Positions 8,663-17,201 of a DNA stretch of 43,316 nt are shown here, piece after piece. The translations under genes were made by a program, and so were the position numbers. The notes below the pieces were generated by a model. The model did not search any database. It worked only from the letters and a program-made list of their open reading frames with translations, and was not told the DNA's origin. Each line of letters opens with the position of its first letter. The first letter of the stretch is position 1. The stretch covers positions 1 through 43,316 of the forward strand of contig CANJCQ010000032.1 in the NCBI GenBank assembly GCA_947473355.1, in the 5' to 3' direction. This stretch comes from Sphingomonadaceae bacterium (GTDB taxonomy: Bacteria; Pseudomonadota; Alphaproteobacteria; Sphingomonadales; Sphingomonadaceae).

Positions 8663-9363
8663 GCAGATTTGGCACCATGATCCGCAAGCTTGCGGGGAGC
8701 CGTTCAGGCGTAGCCATGACCGAGTTCGCATTGTCGCTCCCGCTGTTGCTGACGGCAGGCCTCTATGGCGCGGAAACGGCAAACCTGGCCTTGGTCCACA
8801 TGAAAGTGAACCAGCTCGCCATCCATGTCGCCGACAATGCTTCGCGCATTGGCGATACATCGCAGATCACCAACCGCCAGATTTTCGAAGCCGATATCAA
8901 TGATCTGCTGATGGGCTCCAACATTCAAGGCGGTCCGACACTCAATTTCTATGAACGTGGCCGTACTATCATCAGCAGCGTCGAGGTCTTCGATTCAAGC
9001 GTGAGCTGCAGTTCGGGATGCCCCAGTGGCCCCCACCCGAGTGGCACAATCTATATCCATTGGCAGCGGGCCAAGGGAAAGAAAGTCTGGACGTCCAGCT
9101 ATGGCGCGGAAAATGCCATCCTTCCGAGCGGAATCGGCCCCGCCGGGCAAGAGGTTACACCCGACGCTGGCGGCGCGCTCATCTTCGTTGAATTGGCTTA
9201 TGACTACAAGCCTCTGGTCTCATCGCGCTTCTTCGGGCCCACCACGATCAAGGCGATTTCGTCATTTATCGTCCGCGACAGCCGCGACCTAGCTGGTCTC
9301 AAGCAGCGCAAGCCGGCAGCGCCTGATACGGTAGCTTCAACCTCCGTTTACGACGGCTACTAG
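8659..9363 (+). CDS. TadE/TadG-like pilus assembly protein (third gene of plus-strand trio)
   Basis: The 234-residue product starts with a short basic segment, then SRSGVAMTEFALSLPLLL (about residues 14-31) with the conserved Glu and a membrane helix. It shares LVHMKV, an IHWQRAKG-type block and the C-terminal SSFIVRDSRDL block with the copy at 2732-3445. A longer frame opens upstream, but the ATG at 8659 overlaps the preceding stop as ATGA and gives a proper N-terminus. It is the last gene of the plus-strand trio and runs convergent with pdhB, 45 bases away. Four Cys are visible, two in a Cys-Ser-Ser-Gly-Cys cluster. Function is inferred from the TadE/TadG family. Confidence 0.83.
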   Translation: MSRFGTMIRKLAGSRSGVAMTEFALSLPLLLTAGLYGAETANLALVHMKVNQLAIHVADNASRIGDTSQITNRQIFEADINDLLMGSNIQGGPTLNFYERGRTIISSVEVFDSSVSCSSGCPSGPHPSGTIYIHWQRAKGKKVWTSSYGAENAILPSGIGPAGQEVTPDAGGALIFVELAYDYKPLVSSRFFGPTTIKAISSFIVRDSRDLAGLKQRKPAAPDTVASTSVYDGY

Positions 9364-9408
9364 CAACAGCAGAGGCGGTGGCTCCAGCGGCTAGATCAGC
9401 CAACCAGC

Positions 9409-10779
9409 CTAACGATAGCAAACCTGTTTCGCCGCCGCTACGATGCCAGCCACATTGATCAGCGCTGCCTTCTCGAGGTTGGCCGCATAGGGCAAGGGTA
9501 CGTCTTCGTTGCACACCCGCAGCACTGGCGCATCGAGGTGATCGAAGCCCTCTTCCATGCACAGCGCCGAAATTTCTGAGGCAATCGAACAGACCGGCCA
9601 GCCCTCTTCGGCGACGATCAGCCGGTTGGTCCGCGCGAGGCTGTCCAGCACCGCCTGGCGATCGAGCGGGCGCAGGGTTCTGAGGTCAAGCACTTCGGCT
9701 TCGATCCCTTCTGCCGCCAGCTGGTCTGCCGCGGCCAGGGCCAAGCCGACGCCAATCGAGTAGGACACGATGGTAACGTCCCGCCCGGCGCGCATGATCC
9801 GCGCCTTGCCGATCGGAACCAATTCAACCGCATCATCGGGGGCATCGAAATTGCGGCCATAGAGCAGCTCGTTTTCGAGGAATACCACCGGGTCCTCGCT
9901 GCGGATCGCTGATTTGAGCAGGCCCTTTGCGTCCGCCGCATCATAGGGCGCGATGACCACAAGGCCCGGCACATGGGCATACCACGAGGCATAGTTCTGG
10001 CTGTGCTGCGCGCCAACCCGCGCCGCTGCGCCATTGGGCCCGCGAAACACCACCGGACAGCGCATCTGGCCGCCCGACATGTAATTAGTCTTGGCCGCCG
10101 AATTGATGATGTGGTCAATCGCTTGCATGGCGAAATTGAAGGTCATGAATTCGATAATTGGCCGCAGGCCACCCATCGCCGCGCCGACTCCGATCCCGGC
10201 AAAGCCATATTCGGTGATCGGCGTATCGATCACCCGTTTGGCGCCGAATTCCTCGAGCAAGCCTTGGGTGACCTTGTAGGCCCCATGATACTCGGCCACT
10301 TCCTCGCCCATGACGAAGACCCGGTCGTCGCGGCGCATTTCCTCGGCCATGGCATCGCGCAAGGCTTCGCGCAGAGTGATCGAAGGCTGGTTGTTGGATC
10401 CGGTCGGCTCAGCCGTGGTCCCTGACGCAAGCGGGAGGGGGGAAACCGGGTCGGCCTTGGCAGGAGGGGGCGCAGGCGCTTGTGCAGCGGGAGCCGGGGC
10501 CGATTGAGGCTTGGCCGCTGGCGAAGCGGTCTCCCCTTCCCCGTCGATCAACGCAATCACCGTGCCGACTTTAACCCCTTCCGTGCCCTCCGGCACGACG
10601 ATCTCGCCAATCGTGCCTTCGTCCAAGGCTTCGAATTCCATCGTCGCCTTGTCGGTTTCGATTTCGGCGAGCAGATCGCCGGACTTGACCACATCACCCT
10701 GTTTGACCAGCCAGCGGGCCAGCTTGCCCTCTTCCATGGTTGGCGAGAGCGCCGGCATCTTGAGCTCGATAGCCATCAA
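9409..10779 (-). CDS. pdhB: Pyruvate dehydrogenase E1 component, beta subunit, with N-terminal lipoyl domain
   Basis: This 456-residue protein joins a lipoyl (biotinyl-lipoyl) domain at residues 1-80, with the lipoylated lysine in [10 protein letters not shown] (Lys44), to an Ala/Pro-rich linker (about 85-120) and a transketolase-like E1-beta domain from about 130 to the end. E1-beta supplies part of the thiamine diphosphate site and carries the conserved [18 protein letters not shown] and [20 protein letters not shown] blocks. With E1-alpha it decarboxylates pyruvate to feed acetyl-CoA synthesis. The lipoyl-E1-beta fusion is characteristic of alphaproteobacteria. Its start overlaps the stop of pdhA by four bases, so the subunits are translationally coupled. 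The E2 and E3 genes are not in this window. Confidence 0.97.
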   Translation of the reverse strand: MMAIELKMPALSPTMEEGKLARWLVKQGDVVKSGDLLAEIETDKATMEFEALDEGTIGEIVVPEGTEGVKVGTVIALIDGEGETASPAAKPQSAPAPAAQAPAPPPAKADPVSPLPLASGTTAEPTGSNNQPSITLREALRDAMAEEMRRDDRVFVMGEEVAEYHGAYKVTQGLLEEFGAKRVIDTPITEYGFAGIGVGAAMGGLRPIIEFMTFNFAMQAIDHIINSAAKTNYMSGGQMRCPVVFRGPNGAAARVGAQHSQNYASWYAHVPGLVVIAPYDAADAKGLLKSAIRSEDPVVFLENELLYGRNFDAPDDAVELVPIGKARIMRAGRDVTIVSYSIGVGLALAAADQLAAEGIEAEVLDLRTLRPLDRQAVLDSLARTNRLIVAEEGWPVCSIASEISALCMEEGFDHLDAPVLRVCNEDVPLPYAANLEKAALINVAGIVAAAKQVCYR

Positions 10780-11843
10780 TAGCTCTCCACCAGAACGTCG
10801 GTGTAAAGCTCGGCCGATTCAGGCTCTGGCGAGTTCTCGGCAAAATCGGCTGCTGCTGCGACTTTCGCGCGGATCTGCTTTTCCATGTCCTTGAGCAGGT
10901 CTTCGGCAATGCCCCGTTCCAGCAATTCTGTTTTGGCGTGGTCAATCGGATCGCGGTGTTCGCGCACGTCCTGCACTTCCTCGCGGCTGCGGTATTTGGC
11001 CGGATCGGACATCGAATGGCCGCGATAGCGATAGGTGTTGAGCTCCATCAGCACTGGCCCATTGCCCTTGCGGACATAATCGAGTGCCACTTCCGCGCCT
11101 GCGCGCACTTCGAGCACATCCATGCCGTTGACATCCATGCCCGGAATGCGAAAACCTGTACCGCGCCGATAGAAATGGGTCTCGGCAGAAGAGCGCTTCA
11201 CCGCAGTGCCCATGGCATACTGGTTGTTTTCGATGACAAAGACGATCGGCAGCTTCCACAGGCTCGCCATGTTGAAGCTCTCGTAAACCTGGCCCTGATT
11301 GGCCGCACCATCGCCAAAATAGGCCACGCAGACGCCGCCATCCTCGCGATATTTGTGGGCAAAGGCGAGCCCCGTGCCCAGCGAAACCTGCGCGCCGACA
11401 ATGCCGTGCCCGCCATAAAACCGGTGATCGACACTGAACATGTGCATCGAGCCGCCCTTGCCGCGCGAAATGCCGGCAGCGCGGCCGGTCAGCTCGGCCA
11501 TGATGACATTGGGATCGATGCCATAGGCGAGCATGTGGCCATGATCGCGGTAGCCGGTGATCACAGAGTCACGAGCCGGATCGAGCGCCGATTGCAAGCC
11601 GACCGCGACGGCTTCCTGGCCGATGTAGAGATGGCAGAAACCGCCGATCAGTCCGAGGCCATAGAGCTGCCCCGCCCGCTCCTCAAAGCGCCGGATCAGC
11701 AGCATCTGTTCGTAGAGCGCGAGGAACTCGTCGTCGCTGGCGGCATAGCGCGGGCTTGCGGCGTGGGCGGTTTGCAGGCTGCGCAGCGCGAAGTTCTCAT
11801 CTGCGGAAGGATCAGCTGCGAGCGGCTTGCTTTTCTTGGCCAA
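10776..11843 (-). CDS. pdhA: Pyruvate dehydrogenase E1 component, alpha subunit
   Basis: This 355-residue E1-alpha subunit binds thiamine diphosphate through the motif that starts GDGAANQG and ends in IENN (about residues 175-205). Other family blocks are [14 protein letters not shown] near residue 55, [23 protein letters not shown], and the phosphorylation-loop region [19 protein letters not shown]. The first 30 residues are a Lys/Ala-rich leader common in this order. It lies directly upstream of pdhB with an ATGA overlap and 120 bases downstream of the FtsB-like gene. It catalyses the committed step from pyruvate to acetyl-CoA in the cytoplasmic complex. Confidence 0.97.
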   Translation of the reverse strand: MAKKSKPLAADPSADENFALRSLQTAHAASPRYAASDDEFLALYEQMLLIRRFEERAGQLYGLGLIGGFCHLYIGQEAVAVGLQSALDPARDSVITGYRDHGHMLAYGIDPNVIMAELTGRAAGISRGKGGSMHMFSVDHRFYGGHGIVGAQVSLGTGLAFAHKYREDGGVCVAYFGDGAANQGQVYESFNMASLWKLPIVFVIENNQYAMGTAVKRSSAETHFYRRGTGFRIPGMDVNGMDVLEVRAGAEVALDYVRKGNGPVLMELNTYRYRGHSMSDPAKYRSREEVQDVREHRDPIDHAKTELLERGIAEDLLKDMEKQIRAKVAAAADFAENSPEPESAELYTDVLVESY

Positions 11844-11963
11844 TGTTGGTCCCCGGGGAAGGAAGGCGACAGCCTTAGCGAGAAGCGTGCCCGGTAGGAA
11901 CCGTTACTCGAAAAATAAATCCCGGTTTTGGAGCATTAGCTCCGGCCCCTGGCAGCAATCGCC

Positions 11964-12272
11964 CTAATCGAGCAGCATCACCATTTCGTCGGGATGTATC
12001 ACATTGAGATCCTTGCGGAGCAGTTCACCAGCAAGATCCGTGTCGGTATTGTGCGGATCAAGCAGCGCGACCCGGTTGCGCAGCTCATTGCGCTCACCAA
12101 CCAAAGCCTTGACTTCCTGTTGCCGCTGATCGAGCAGCCGCCGGTTTTCGCTCCACGACAGCAAGCCGCTCGGTCCAAACAGCGCCATGGCCGCAAGCAC
12201 CAGCAGGCTGACCAGTGCCATGCCTCCGGTCAGATTCTGTCGGGGCAATTTGGGTTCGATGCGGCGATTCAT
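11964..12272 (-). CDS. FtsB/DivIC-like septum formation initiator
   Basis: This 102-residue protein has a short cytoplasmic start, one membrane helix (about residues 19-39), then a coiled-coil stretch with QRQQEVKALVGERNELRNRVALL (about 49-71, split here only by description) and an acidic tail. This is the topology of FtsB/DivIC, which forms a complex with FtsL and FtsQ at the division septum. In alphaproteobacteria a gene of this family commonly sits just upstream of pdhA, as here. Its promoter region contains four GANTC sites, listed separately. Identification rests on topology, size and gene context. Confidence 0.85.
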   Translation of the reverse strand: MNRRIEPKLPRQNLTGGMALVSLLVLAAMALFGPSGLLSWSENRRLLDQRQQEVKALVGERNELRNRVALLDPHNTDTDLAGELLRKDLNVIHPDEMVMLLD

Positions 12273-12323
12273 GATTAACCATAAGAATCACAATTGATTC
12301 AATGATTCAAGCGGAAATGTCAA
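12266..12323 (-). promoter_or_regulatory. Putative ftsB promoter overlapped by four GANTC sites
   Basis: On the minus strand a TTGACA box (12318-12323) is followed after 17 bases by GAATCA (12295-12300), which could act as a weak -10 element. GANTC sites lie at 12266-12270, 12285-12289, 12296-12300 and 12304-12308; the third overlaps the proposed -10 and the fourth lies in the spacer. GANTC is the target of the alphaproteobacterial methyltransferase CcrM, and GcrA acts at methylated sites of this sort in Caulobacter. GAATCA-CAAT-TGATTC at 12285-12300 is also a perfect inverted repeat. The sites are seen directly; regulation is inferred. Confidence 0.5.
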
Positions 12324-12364
12324 AATTTTTGCAAAGTTGCTTGGATAAGTAGAATTCCGCGAGT

Positions 12365-13177
12365 TCAATGGGACCTTGGCAATATCGATACCCGCTGCAT
12401 CACCCGCCGCTCGCGATAGTCTGGCACGGCATAGTGCTGGGTCGCCCGATTGTCCCAGAAGGTCATGTCGCCGACATTCCATTTCAGCCGGACCTGATAT
12501 TCAGGGCGGCGGATATGCGCATAGAGAAAATCGAGAATCGCCGCGCTCTCGGCGGTTGGAATGCCGTCTATATGGGTGGTCCAGTTGTAGTTTACATTGA
12601 GCAGCTTGCGCCCGGTGAAGGGGTGGCGAGCGACGACCGGATGTTTATGCGGCGGATAGAGTGAGGCATCCAGCGCCAGTGGCGGCCCTCCGGGCCGGCT
12701 CAGGCGGGCTGCCATCTGCTCCAGCGCATGCCACGCCTCCAAGCCTTCGAGATAGCGCTGCATTCCCTTTGACAGACCATCAAAAGCCGCATGAGTCGAT
12801 GCAAAGCAAGTGTCGCCGCCGCGCATCGGCAAGACATGGGCCTGGAGCAGCGCTCCGATCGGCGGTTCTGCGCGGAAGGTGTTGTCGGAATGGAAATTGG
12901 CCGCCTGGCTGCCGCGCGGATCGGTCTGGTCGAGATCGAGCACTGGCTCGCCCCCACCCTGAATGTGAAACGGCGGCGGCTCTGGCTCGCCGAAATTGCG
13001 CGCCAGAGCCAGTTGCTGGGCCTTGGTGAGGATAGTCTGTTCGCGAAAGAACAGCACCTGATGCCGGTTCAGCCCACGGCGTATCTGCTGCACCTGACGC
13101 GGGGTCAGTGCCTCGGCCAGATCGATCCCAAAGACATCGGCCCCAAGCGCCGCGCCGTGCTGCTCAAATCGCATCAT
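12365..13177 (-). CDS. TauD/TfdA-family alpha-ketoglutarate-dependent dioxygenase
   Basis: This 270-residue protein belongs to the Fe(II)/2-oxoglutarate dioxygenases of the taurine/2,4-D type. The iron ligands are visible as His96 and Asp98 in the FHSDNTF motif and His248 near the C-terminus, with Arg262 likely binding 2-oxoglutarate. Length matches the family. The substrate cannot be told from the sequence: relatives act on taurine, alkyl sulfates, phenoxyacetates and other small acids, and no sulfonate transporter or sulfatase gene is nearby. The gene stands 54 bases downstream of the PEP carboxykinase start region on the same strand orientation, but a shared function is not evident. Confidence 0.88.
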   Translation of the reverse strand: MMRFEQHGAALGADVFGIDLAEALTPRQVQQIRRGLNRHQVLFFREQTILTKAQQLALARNFGEPEPPPFHIQGGGEPVLDLDQTDPRGSQAANFHSDNTFRAEPPIGALLQAHVLPMRGGDTCFASTHAAFDGLSKGMQRYLEGLEAWHALEQMAARLSRPGGPPLALDASLYPPHKHPVVARHPFTGRKLLNVNYNWTTHIDGIPTAESAAILDFLYAHIRRPEYQVRLKWNVGDMTFWDNRATQHYAVPDYRERRVMQRVSILPRSH

Positions 13178-13231
13178 TGCCAGTCCTCCTGCCCTGTGAA
13201 ACCGGCAGCCTGATTCAACCGGCAGACATTC

Positions 13232-15034
13232 TCAGCCGGCAGCGTCTTTCAGGCGTTGTTCCAGTGCGTGCTGCTCGTCCCATAGCTTTTCGGGAACTTC
13301 GCCGAGCTTGCGGAAATCATCGGCGCTGGCCTTTGCTTCTTCGGCCCAGACTTCCGGATCGACGCGCAGCAGTTCGGCCATGTCATCGCCTGTCACCGAA
13401 AGCCCGCTGACATCGATGCCATCGGCCAGCGGAAGGCGGCCAACCGGGCTGTCCACCGCATCGGCCTTGCCTTCGCAGCGCTCGACGATCCATTTAAGCA
13501 CGCGGCTGTTGTCGCCGAAGCCGGGCCACAGGAACTTGCCCTTGGCGCTCTTGCGGAACCAGTTGACCATGAACATGCGCGGCAGTTTCGCGGCGTCACG
13601 GCCCTCACCCATCTTCAGCCAGTGGCTGAAATAGTCCGGCATGGCGTAACCGCAGAACGGCAGCATGGCGAAAGGATCGCGGCGCAGCTCGCCAACCTTG
13701 GCTTCGGCCGCAGCCGTGGTTTCGGAAGCGACATTGGCGGCGAGATAGACGCCGTGCTGCCAGTCGAAAGCCTCGGTGACCAAGGGGATCGCCGAAGCGC
13801 GGCGGCCGCCGAACAGGATTGCCGAAACCGGCACACCTTCGGGATCGTCCCACTCGCTGGCAATCGCCGGGCACTGGCTCGCGGGAACCGTGAAGCGGGC
13901 ATTGGGGTGCGCTGCAGGACGGCCGCAGCCCGGCGTCCAGTCGTTGCCCTGCCAGTCGATCAGGTGCGCGGGCGCCTCGTCGGTCAGTCCTTCCCACCAG
14001 ACATCGCCGTCGTCAGTCATCGCGGTGTTGGTGAAAATGGCATTGGCGTAGAGCGTCTCCACGGCATTGCGGTTAGTGCTGATGCCGGTGCCAGGCGCGA
14101 CGCCGAAGAAGCCGGCTTCGGGATTGACCGCATAGAGCCGCCCATCCTTGCCAAACCGCATCCAGGCAATATCGTCGCCAATGGTCTCGGCCTTCCAGCC
14201 GGGCAAGCTGGGCTGGAGCATCGCCATGTTGGTCTTGCCGCAGGCGCTCGGAAAAGCCGCTGTGATATAGTGCGCAGCGCCCTCGGGCGAAGTCAGCTTG
14301 AGGATCAGCATGTGCTCGGCGAGCCAGCCTTCGTCATGCGCGATGACGCTGGCGATGCGCAGGGCGAGGCACTTCTTGCCAAGCAGGGCGTTGCCGCCAT
14401 AGCCCGAACCATAGGACCAGATTTCGCGGCTCTCGGGGAAATGGACGATCCACTTCTCCTCGTTGCAGGGCCAGGCCACATCGCTGACGCCCGGGTTCAG
14501 CGGCATGCCGACGGTGTGGACGCAGGGCACAAAGCTGCCCTTTTCGCCGAGCATTTCCAGCGCCGATTTGCCCATGCGGGTCATGATTTTCATCGACAGC
14601 ACGACATAGGCGCTATCAGTGATCTCGACCCCGATCACGCTGGCTTCCGAGCCCAGCGGACCCATGCAGAACGGCACCACATACATGGTGCGACCCTTCA
14701 TGCAGCCATCGAACAGGCCATGCAGCGTATCGCGTGTATCCGCTGGATCGCGCCAGTTGTTGGTCGAACCGGCGTCGGCTTCGTCTTGCGAGCAGATGAA
14801 AGTGCGGCTTTCGACCCGGGCGACATCGCGCGGGTCGGAACGGGCATAGAAAGAGTTGGGACGAATAGCATCGTTGAGCCGGATGAGCGTTCCCGAGGCG
14901 ACCAGTTCGGCCGACAGACGCACCCATTCGGCGTCCGATCCGTCACACCAGTGCACTGCTTCCGGCCTGGTCAGAGCGGCGATTGTGGCCACCCATTCGG
15001 CCAGAGCCTGATTCTGCGTGGGCGCCGTTGTCAT
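13232..15034 (-). CDS. pckG: Phosphoenolpyruvate carboxykinase (GTP)
   Basis: This 600-residue cytoplasmic enzyme converts oxaloacetate and GTP to phosphoenolpyruvate, CO2 and GDP, the entry step of gluconeogenesis. It belongs to the GTP-dependent family: the P-loop block [13 protein letters not shown] with its catalytic cysteine lies near the middle, followed by a [13 protein letters not shown] block, and the C-terminal half has a [12 protein letters not shown] block. The frame stays open upstream as far as 15316, but that part runs across a tRNA-like repeat and matches no family, so the ATG at 15034 (MTTAPTQN) is taken as start. It is a single gene with about 200 bases of upstream control sequence. 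Confidence 0.96.
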   Translation of the reverse strand: MTTAPTQNQALAEWVATIAALTRPEAVHWCDGSDAEWVRLSAELVASGTLIRLNDAIRPNSFYARSDPRDVARVESRTFICSQDEADAGSTNNWRDPADTRDTLHGLFDGCMKGRTMYVVPFCMGPLGSEASVIGVEITDSAYVVLSMKIMTRMGKSALEMLGEKGSFVPCVHTVGMPLNPGVSDVAWPCNEEKWIVHFPESREIWSYGSGYGGNALLGKKCLALRIASVIAHDEGWLAEHMLILKLTSPEGAAHYITAAFPSACGKTNMAMLQPSLPGWKAETIGDDIAWMRFGKDGRLYAVNPEAGFFGVAPGTGISTNRNAVETLYANAIFTNTAMTDDGDVWWEGLTDEAPAHLIDWQGNDWTPGCGRPAAHPNARFTVPASQCPAIASEWDDPEGVPVSAILFGGRRASAIPLVTEAFDWQHGVYLAANVASETTAAAEAKVGELRRDPFAMLPFCGYAMPDYFSHWLKMGEGRDAAKLPRMFMVNWFRKSAKGKFLWPGFGDNSRVLKWIVERCEGKADAVDSPVGRLPLADGIDVSGLSVTGDDMAELLRVDPEVWAEEAKASADDFRKLGEVPEKLWDEQHALEQRLKDAAG

Positions 15035-15338
15035 TGCCAATGTCTGTGTCTGCACATCCGGTCCCAATACGAGTAGCAATATCAGATAGTTGGAAGGCCG
15101 CGTTCGCTTATGGAACGAGGTGCCCCCAATGGTTCGTCGGCAAGCTTTGCTTGTTCGGTTTCCCCTAGTGCCCAATGTGAGCAAAATGCAAGTCGCACCA
15201 TGCTGCAAAATGCGCGGAATCTGCCGGAAAGGGTTGGCGGAGAGTTGATGGAGTGTTGGTGCGCGCGACGGGATTCGACCCCCCGTCGCTGGATGGCGAC
15301 AAAACAGGGGACTCACAGATTCGTTTCGGAAGGATAGT
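15035..15338. other. Intergenic stretch upstream of pckG holding a tRNA 3'-end duplication
   Basis: This 304-base gap separates the pckG start from tRNA-Arg. Its left part presumably holds the pckG promoter, though no consensus pair could be picked. Its right part holds the duplicated tRNA 3' end at 15255-15278. Just beyond lies a hairpin-forming segment (15281-15310) with CCCC/GGGG and GTCGC/GCGAC arms. No protein-coding gene is supported here. Confidence 0.7.
15255..15278 (-). repeat. Imperfect copy of the 3' end of tRNA-Arg
   Basis: These 24 bases match 15337-15360, the last part of tRNA-Arg(CCT) including CCA and most of the T-arm, with a single mismatch (G for C at 15265). The offset is 82 bases. 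Similarity stops after the T-loop, so this is not a complete tRNA. It may be the scar of an integrated element that used the tRNA end as attachment site, or a decayed tandem tRNA copy. Confidence 0.75.
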
Positions 15339-15415
15339 TGGTGCGCCCGACGGGATTCGAACCCATGGCCCCCAGATTAGGAATCTGGTGCTCTATCCTG
15401 CTGAGCTACGGGCGC
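15339..15415 (-). tRNA. tRNA-Arg (anticodon CCT)
   Basis: Read on the minus strand, the 77-base sequence folds as a cloverleaf. The acceptor stem is GCGCCCG paired with CGGGCGC, the discriminator base is A, and the CCA end is encoded. The D-arm contains AGCTCAGCAGGATAGAGC, the anticodon arm is CCAGA-TTCCTAA-TCTGG giving anticodon CCT, and the T-loop is TTCGAAT. It decodes AGG, a rare arginine codon in GC-rich genomes. The 3' end is duplicated 82 bases away. Confidence 0.97.
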
Positions 15416-15468
15416 CCCGCAGGCTCCTTAGTCGTGCCCTTGGCTCAAGGCAAACGGTTCGCCCCGAG

Positions 15469-15957
15469 TCAGTTGGCTTCACCGGGCGGCGCGACCGGAA
15501 ACGGCAGAGGCGCAACTTCGATGCCCTCTTCGAGAAGTTCCATTGCTTCCTTGACGGTCGCTTGTCCGTGGATCGCCTGCGGCTCGGCCTCGCCATAATG
15601 CATGGCGCGAGATTTTTCGGCGAAGCGGTCGCCGACCCAGTTTGATTGTTCGAGCGCCTTGGCCTGCATCAAGGCCATCGCCTGCATCACCTTGAGCGCC
15701 TCGGGCGGGATCGCGCCCTTGGCCATGGCCTGCGAAGGCTCTGGCATCGCGGGGGGTGATGGAGCGGTCGGCACAGTCAGCTGATTGCCCTTGCGCGCTA
15801 TGTTGGGTGCCATAGGAGCCTTGATCACATCGACCGATCCGCACTGCGGACAGGACACCAGCCCACGCTCCTGCTGGCGTGCATAATCGTCCGACGAGCC
15901 AAACCAGCCCTCGAAGCGGTGACCGGCCGCGCGGCATTCGAGATCGAATGTAATCAT
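15469..15957 (-). CDS. DUF1178 family protein
   Basis: This 162-residue protein begins MITFDLECRAAGHRFEGWF, the hallmark of DUF1178, with a zinc-ribbon-like pattern: Cys8 and a later CPQCG pair (about residues 36-39). The middle is Pro/Ala/Met-rich, and the C-terminus contains the conserved segment around AMHYGEAEPQAIHGQAT. The molecular function of the family is unknown; metal binding through the cysteines is likely. It lies 10 bases downstream of the amidase gene and follows glutaredoxin on the same strand, an order often seen in alphaproteobacteria (grxC, nitrilase-family amidase, DUF1178). Confidence 0.92.
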   Translation of the reverse strand: MITFDLECRAAGHRFEGWFGSSDDYARQQERGLVSCPQCGSVDVIKAPMAPNIARKGNQLTVPTAPSPPAMPEPSQAMAKGAIPPEALKVMQAMALMQAKALEQSNWVGDRFAEKSRAMHYGEAEPQAIHGQATVKEAMELLEEGIEVAPLPFPVAPPGEAN

Positions 15958-15966
15958 ACTGCAATG

Positions 15967-16782
15967 CTAATTGGGAATTTCCCGGCGATTGGCAAGGCTT
16001 GGCAGTTGCTGGCGTATTTCGACAATGCGCGCCGGATCAATTTCGGCAAAGGCCAGCCCGGCTGCTTCTCCGCCCATATCGAGCGCCACATCGCCCCAGG
16101 GATCAACCACAAGACTGTGTCCATAGGTGCTCCGCCCGTCCTGATGCTTGCCGACCTGCGCGGCGGCGACGACATAGGCGCTGGCTTCGATGGCGCGCGC
16201 GCGCTGGAGCAGGTGCCAGTGTGCCTTGCCGGTCGGCACGGTGAAGGCAGCAGGGATGGCGATGATGTCACACTGCGCGCGGCCAAGCGCTTCAAACAGC
16301 GCCGGGAAACGGATGTCATAGCAGATCGTCAGGCCCAGCCGTCCAACCGGAGTTTCGACAGTCACGACCTTGTCGCCGGGGGCATAGGCCGAGGATTCGC
16401 GCCAGGATTCGCCACTTGCCAGATCGACATCGAACATGTGGATCTTGTCATAGCGCGCGGCGATTTCACCGGCAGCGTCGATGACAAATGCCCGATTGGC
16501 CCAGCGCCCATCCTCGCGCTTCACGGCCAGCGAACCCAGCGCGACCCAGATCCCGGCCCGCGTCGCAGCTTCGCGCACGGCTGCCAGCACCCGGTCATCG
16601 GCTTCTGCCACAATATTGGGCGCGGCCCGTGCCCGGTCGCGGTCGATCAAGCTGGACATTTCCGGGGTGAACAACATCGCCGCCCCGCCGCGCGCTGCCT
16701 CGTCAATCGCGCTGACCAGCGTCGCGGCATTGGCTGCGGGATCAATGCCCGAAGTCATTTGCAACACAGCGACGCGGCTCAT
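15967..16782 (-). CDS. Carbon-nitrogen hydrolase (nitrilase superfamily, Nit-like amidase)
   Basis: This 271-residue cytoplasmic hydrolase has the Glu-Lys-Cys catalytic triad of the nitrilase superfamily: Glu41 in FTPEMSSL, Lys113 in YDKIHMFDVD and Cys154 in LTICYDIRFP. The combination resembles the Nit1/Nit2 branch, whose members hydrolyse deaminated glutathione or omega-amides of 2-oxo acids. The gene next to glutaredoxin would fit a glutathione-repair role, but this is an inference from context. Its start overlaps the stop of grxC by one base (TGATG at 16780-16784), so the two are probably translated together. Confidence 0.93.
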   Translation of the reverse strand: MSRVAVLQMTSGIDPAANAATLVSAIDEAARGGAAMLFTPEMSSLIDRDRARAAPNIVAEADDRVLAAVREAATRAGIWVALGSLAVKREDGRWANRAFVIDAAGEIAARYDKIHMFDVDLASGESWRESSAYAPGDKVVTVETPVGRLGLTICYDIRFPALFEALGRAQCDIIAIPAAFTVPTGKAHWHLLQRARAIEASAYVVAAAQVGKHQDGRSTYGHSLVVDPWGDVALDMGGEAAGLAFAEIDPARIVEIRQQLPSLANRREIPN

Positions 16783-17048
16783 CAGCCTATCCCGAGCATC
16801 GCGTTGAGCTTGCCCTGGCGATCAAGCGCATGAATGTCGTCGCTGCCGCCGACGGACTTGCCGTCAATCAGGATCTGCGGAACAGTCATGGCGCCAGGCA
16901 CGCGGGCCAGCATTTCCGCACGCGGTTCGCCGCCCATGGTCGTGTCGTATTCGGTGTAATCGATGCCCTTGCTGTCAAGCAAAGCCTTGGCCGAGACGCA
17001 ATAACCGCAGCCCCAGCGCGTATAGATTTCAACTTTTGCCAATGACAT
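16782..17048 (-). CDS. grxC: Glutaredoxin 3 (GrxC)
   Basis: This 88-residue glutaredoxin has the redox motif Cys14-Gly-Tyr-Cys17, the cis-proline block TVPQILIDG and the glutathione-binding GGSDDI segment. It reduces disulfides and glutathionylated proteins with glutathione. The usual class I motif is CPYC, so Gly in the second position is a small deviation that may alter redox potential. The ATG at 17048 is chosen because it starts directly at the family's N-terminus (MSLAKVEIYT). The frame is open 25 codons further upstream into the region that carries the hsp20 promoter. It is the first gene of grxC-amidase-DUF1178. Confidence 0.95.
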   Translation of the reverse strand: MSLAKVEIYTRWGCGYCVSAKALLDSKGIDYTEYDTTMGGEPRAEMLARVPGAMTVPQILIDGKSVGGSDDIHALDRQGKLNAMLGIG

Positions 17049-17071
17049 CGCGACCTCTTTGCGGGCGAACC

Positions 17072-17098
17072 CTTGAAAGGCGGAATGCCTAACATATC
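17072..17098 (+). promoter_or_regulatory. Putative RpoH (sigma-32) heat-shock promoter of hsp20
   Basis: CTTGAAA at 17072-17078 is a good heat-shock -35 element. After a 17-base spacer counted from CTTG, CATATCT at 17093-17099 resembles the alphaproteobacterial RpoH -10 pattern (C-Y-T-A-T-N-T), with one mismatch. The position gives a leader of about 95 bases before hsp20, long enough for the RNA thermometer that follows. Confidence 0.55.
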
Positions 17099-17109
17099 TG
17101 ACGTGACGT

Positions 17110-17200
17110 GTCATGCGCCGCAAGGGCTGGCACGAAGTGGGGAGCGCCGGTTCGCCGGGCTCTCATCGCAAACGGAAATTGCTCATTGGAGGATTTTTGC
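17110..17200 (+). ncRNA. ROSE-type RNA thermometer in the hsp20 leader
   Basis: The leader holds two hairpins. The upstream one (17142-17162) has GAGC/GCTC and CCGG/CCGG arms around a TTCG loop. The downstream one covers the ribosome binding site: TTGCTC (17179-17184) faces GGAGGA (17188-17193) so that C-G, U-A and C-G pairs are followed by a G-G mismatch. This is the conserved melting element of ROSE thermometers that repress small heat-shock genes in alphaproteobacteria. At low temperature it would hide the Shine-Dalgarno; heat would open it. Exact boundaries are approximate. Confidence 0.75.
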
Positions 17201-17201
17201 C

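Noticed and set aside
13201..13245. CCGGCAG repeated three times near the end of pckG
   Set aside because: Short direct repeats without a regular unit or hairpin; likely chance in GC-rich sequence.
13622..15076. A 484-residue plus-strand frame over pckG
   Set aside because: Antisense shadow; PEP carboxykinase on the minus strand is certain.
15035..15316. N-terminal extension of the PEP carboxykinase frame
   Set aside because: It runs through the tRNA 3'-end copy and lacks family similarity; the ATG at 15034 gives the normal length.
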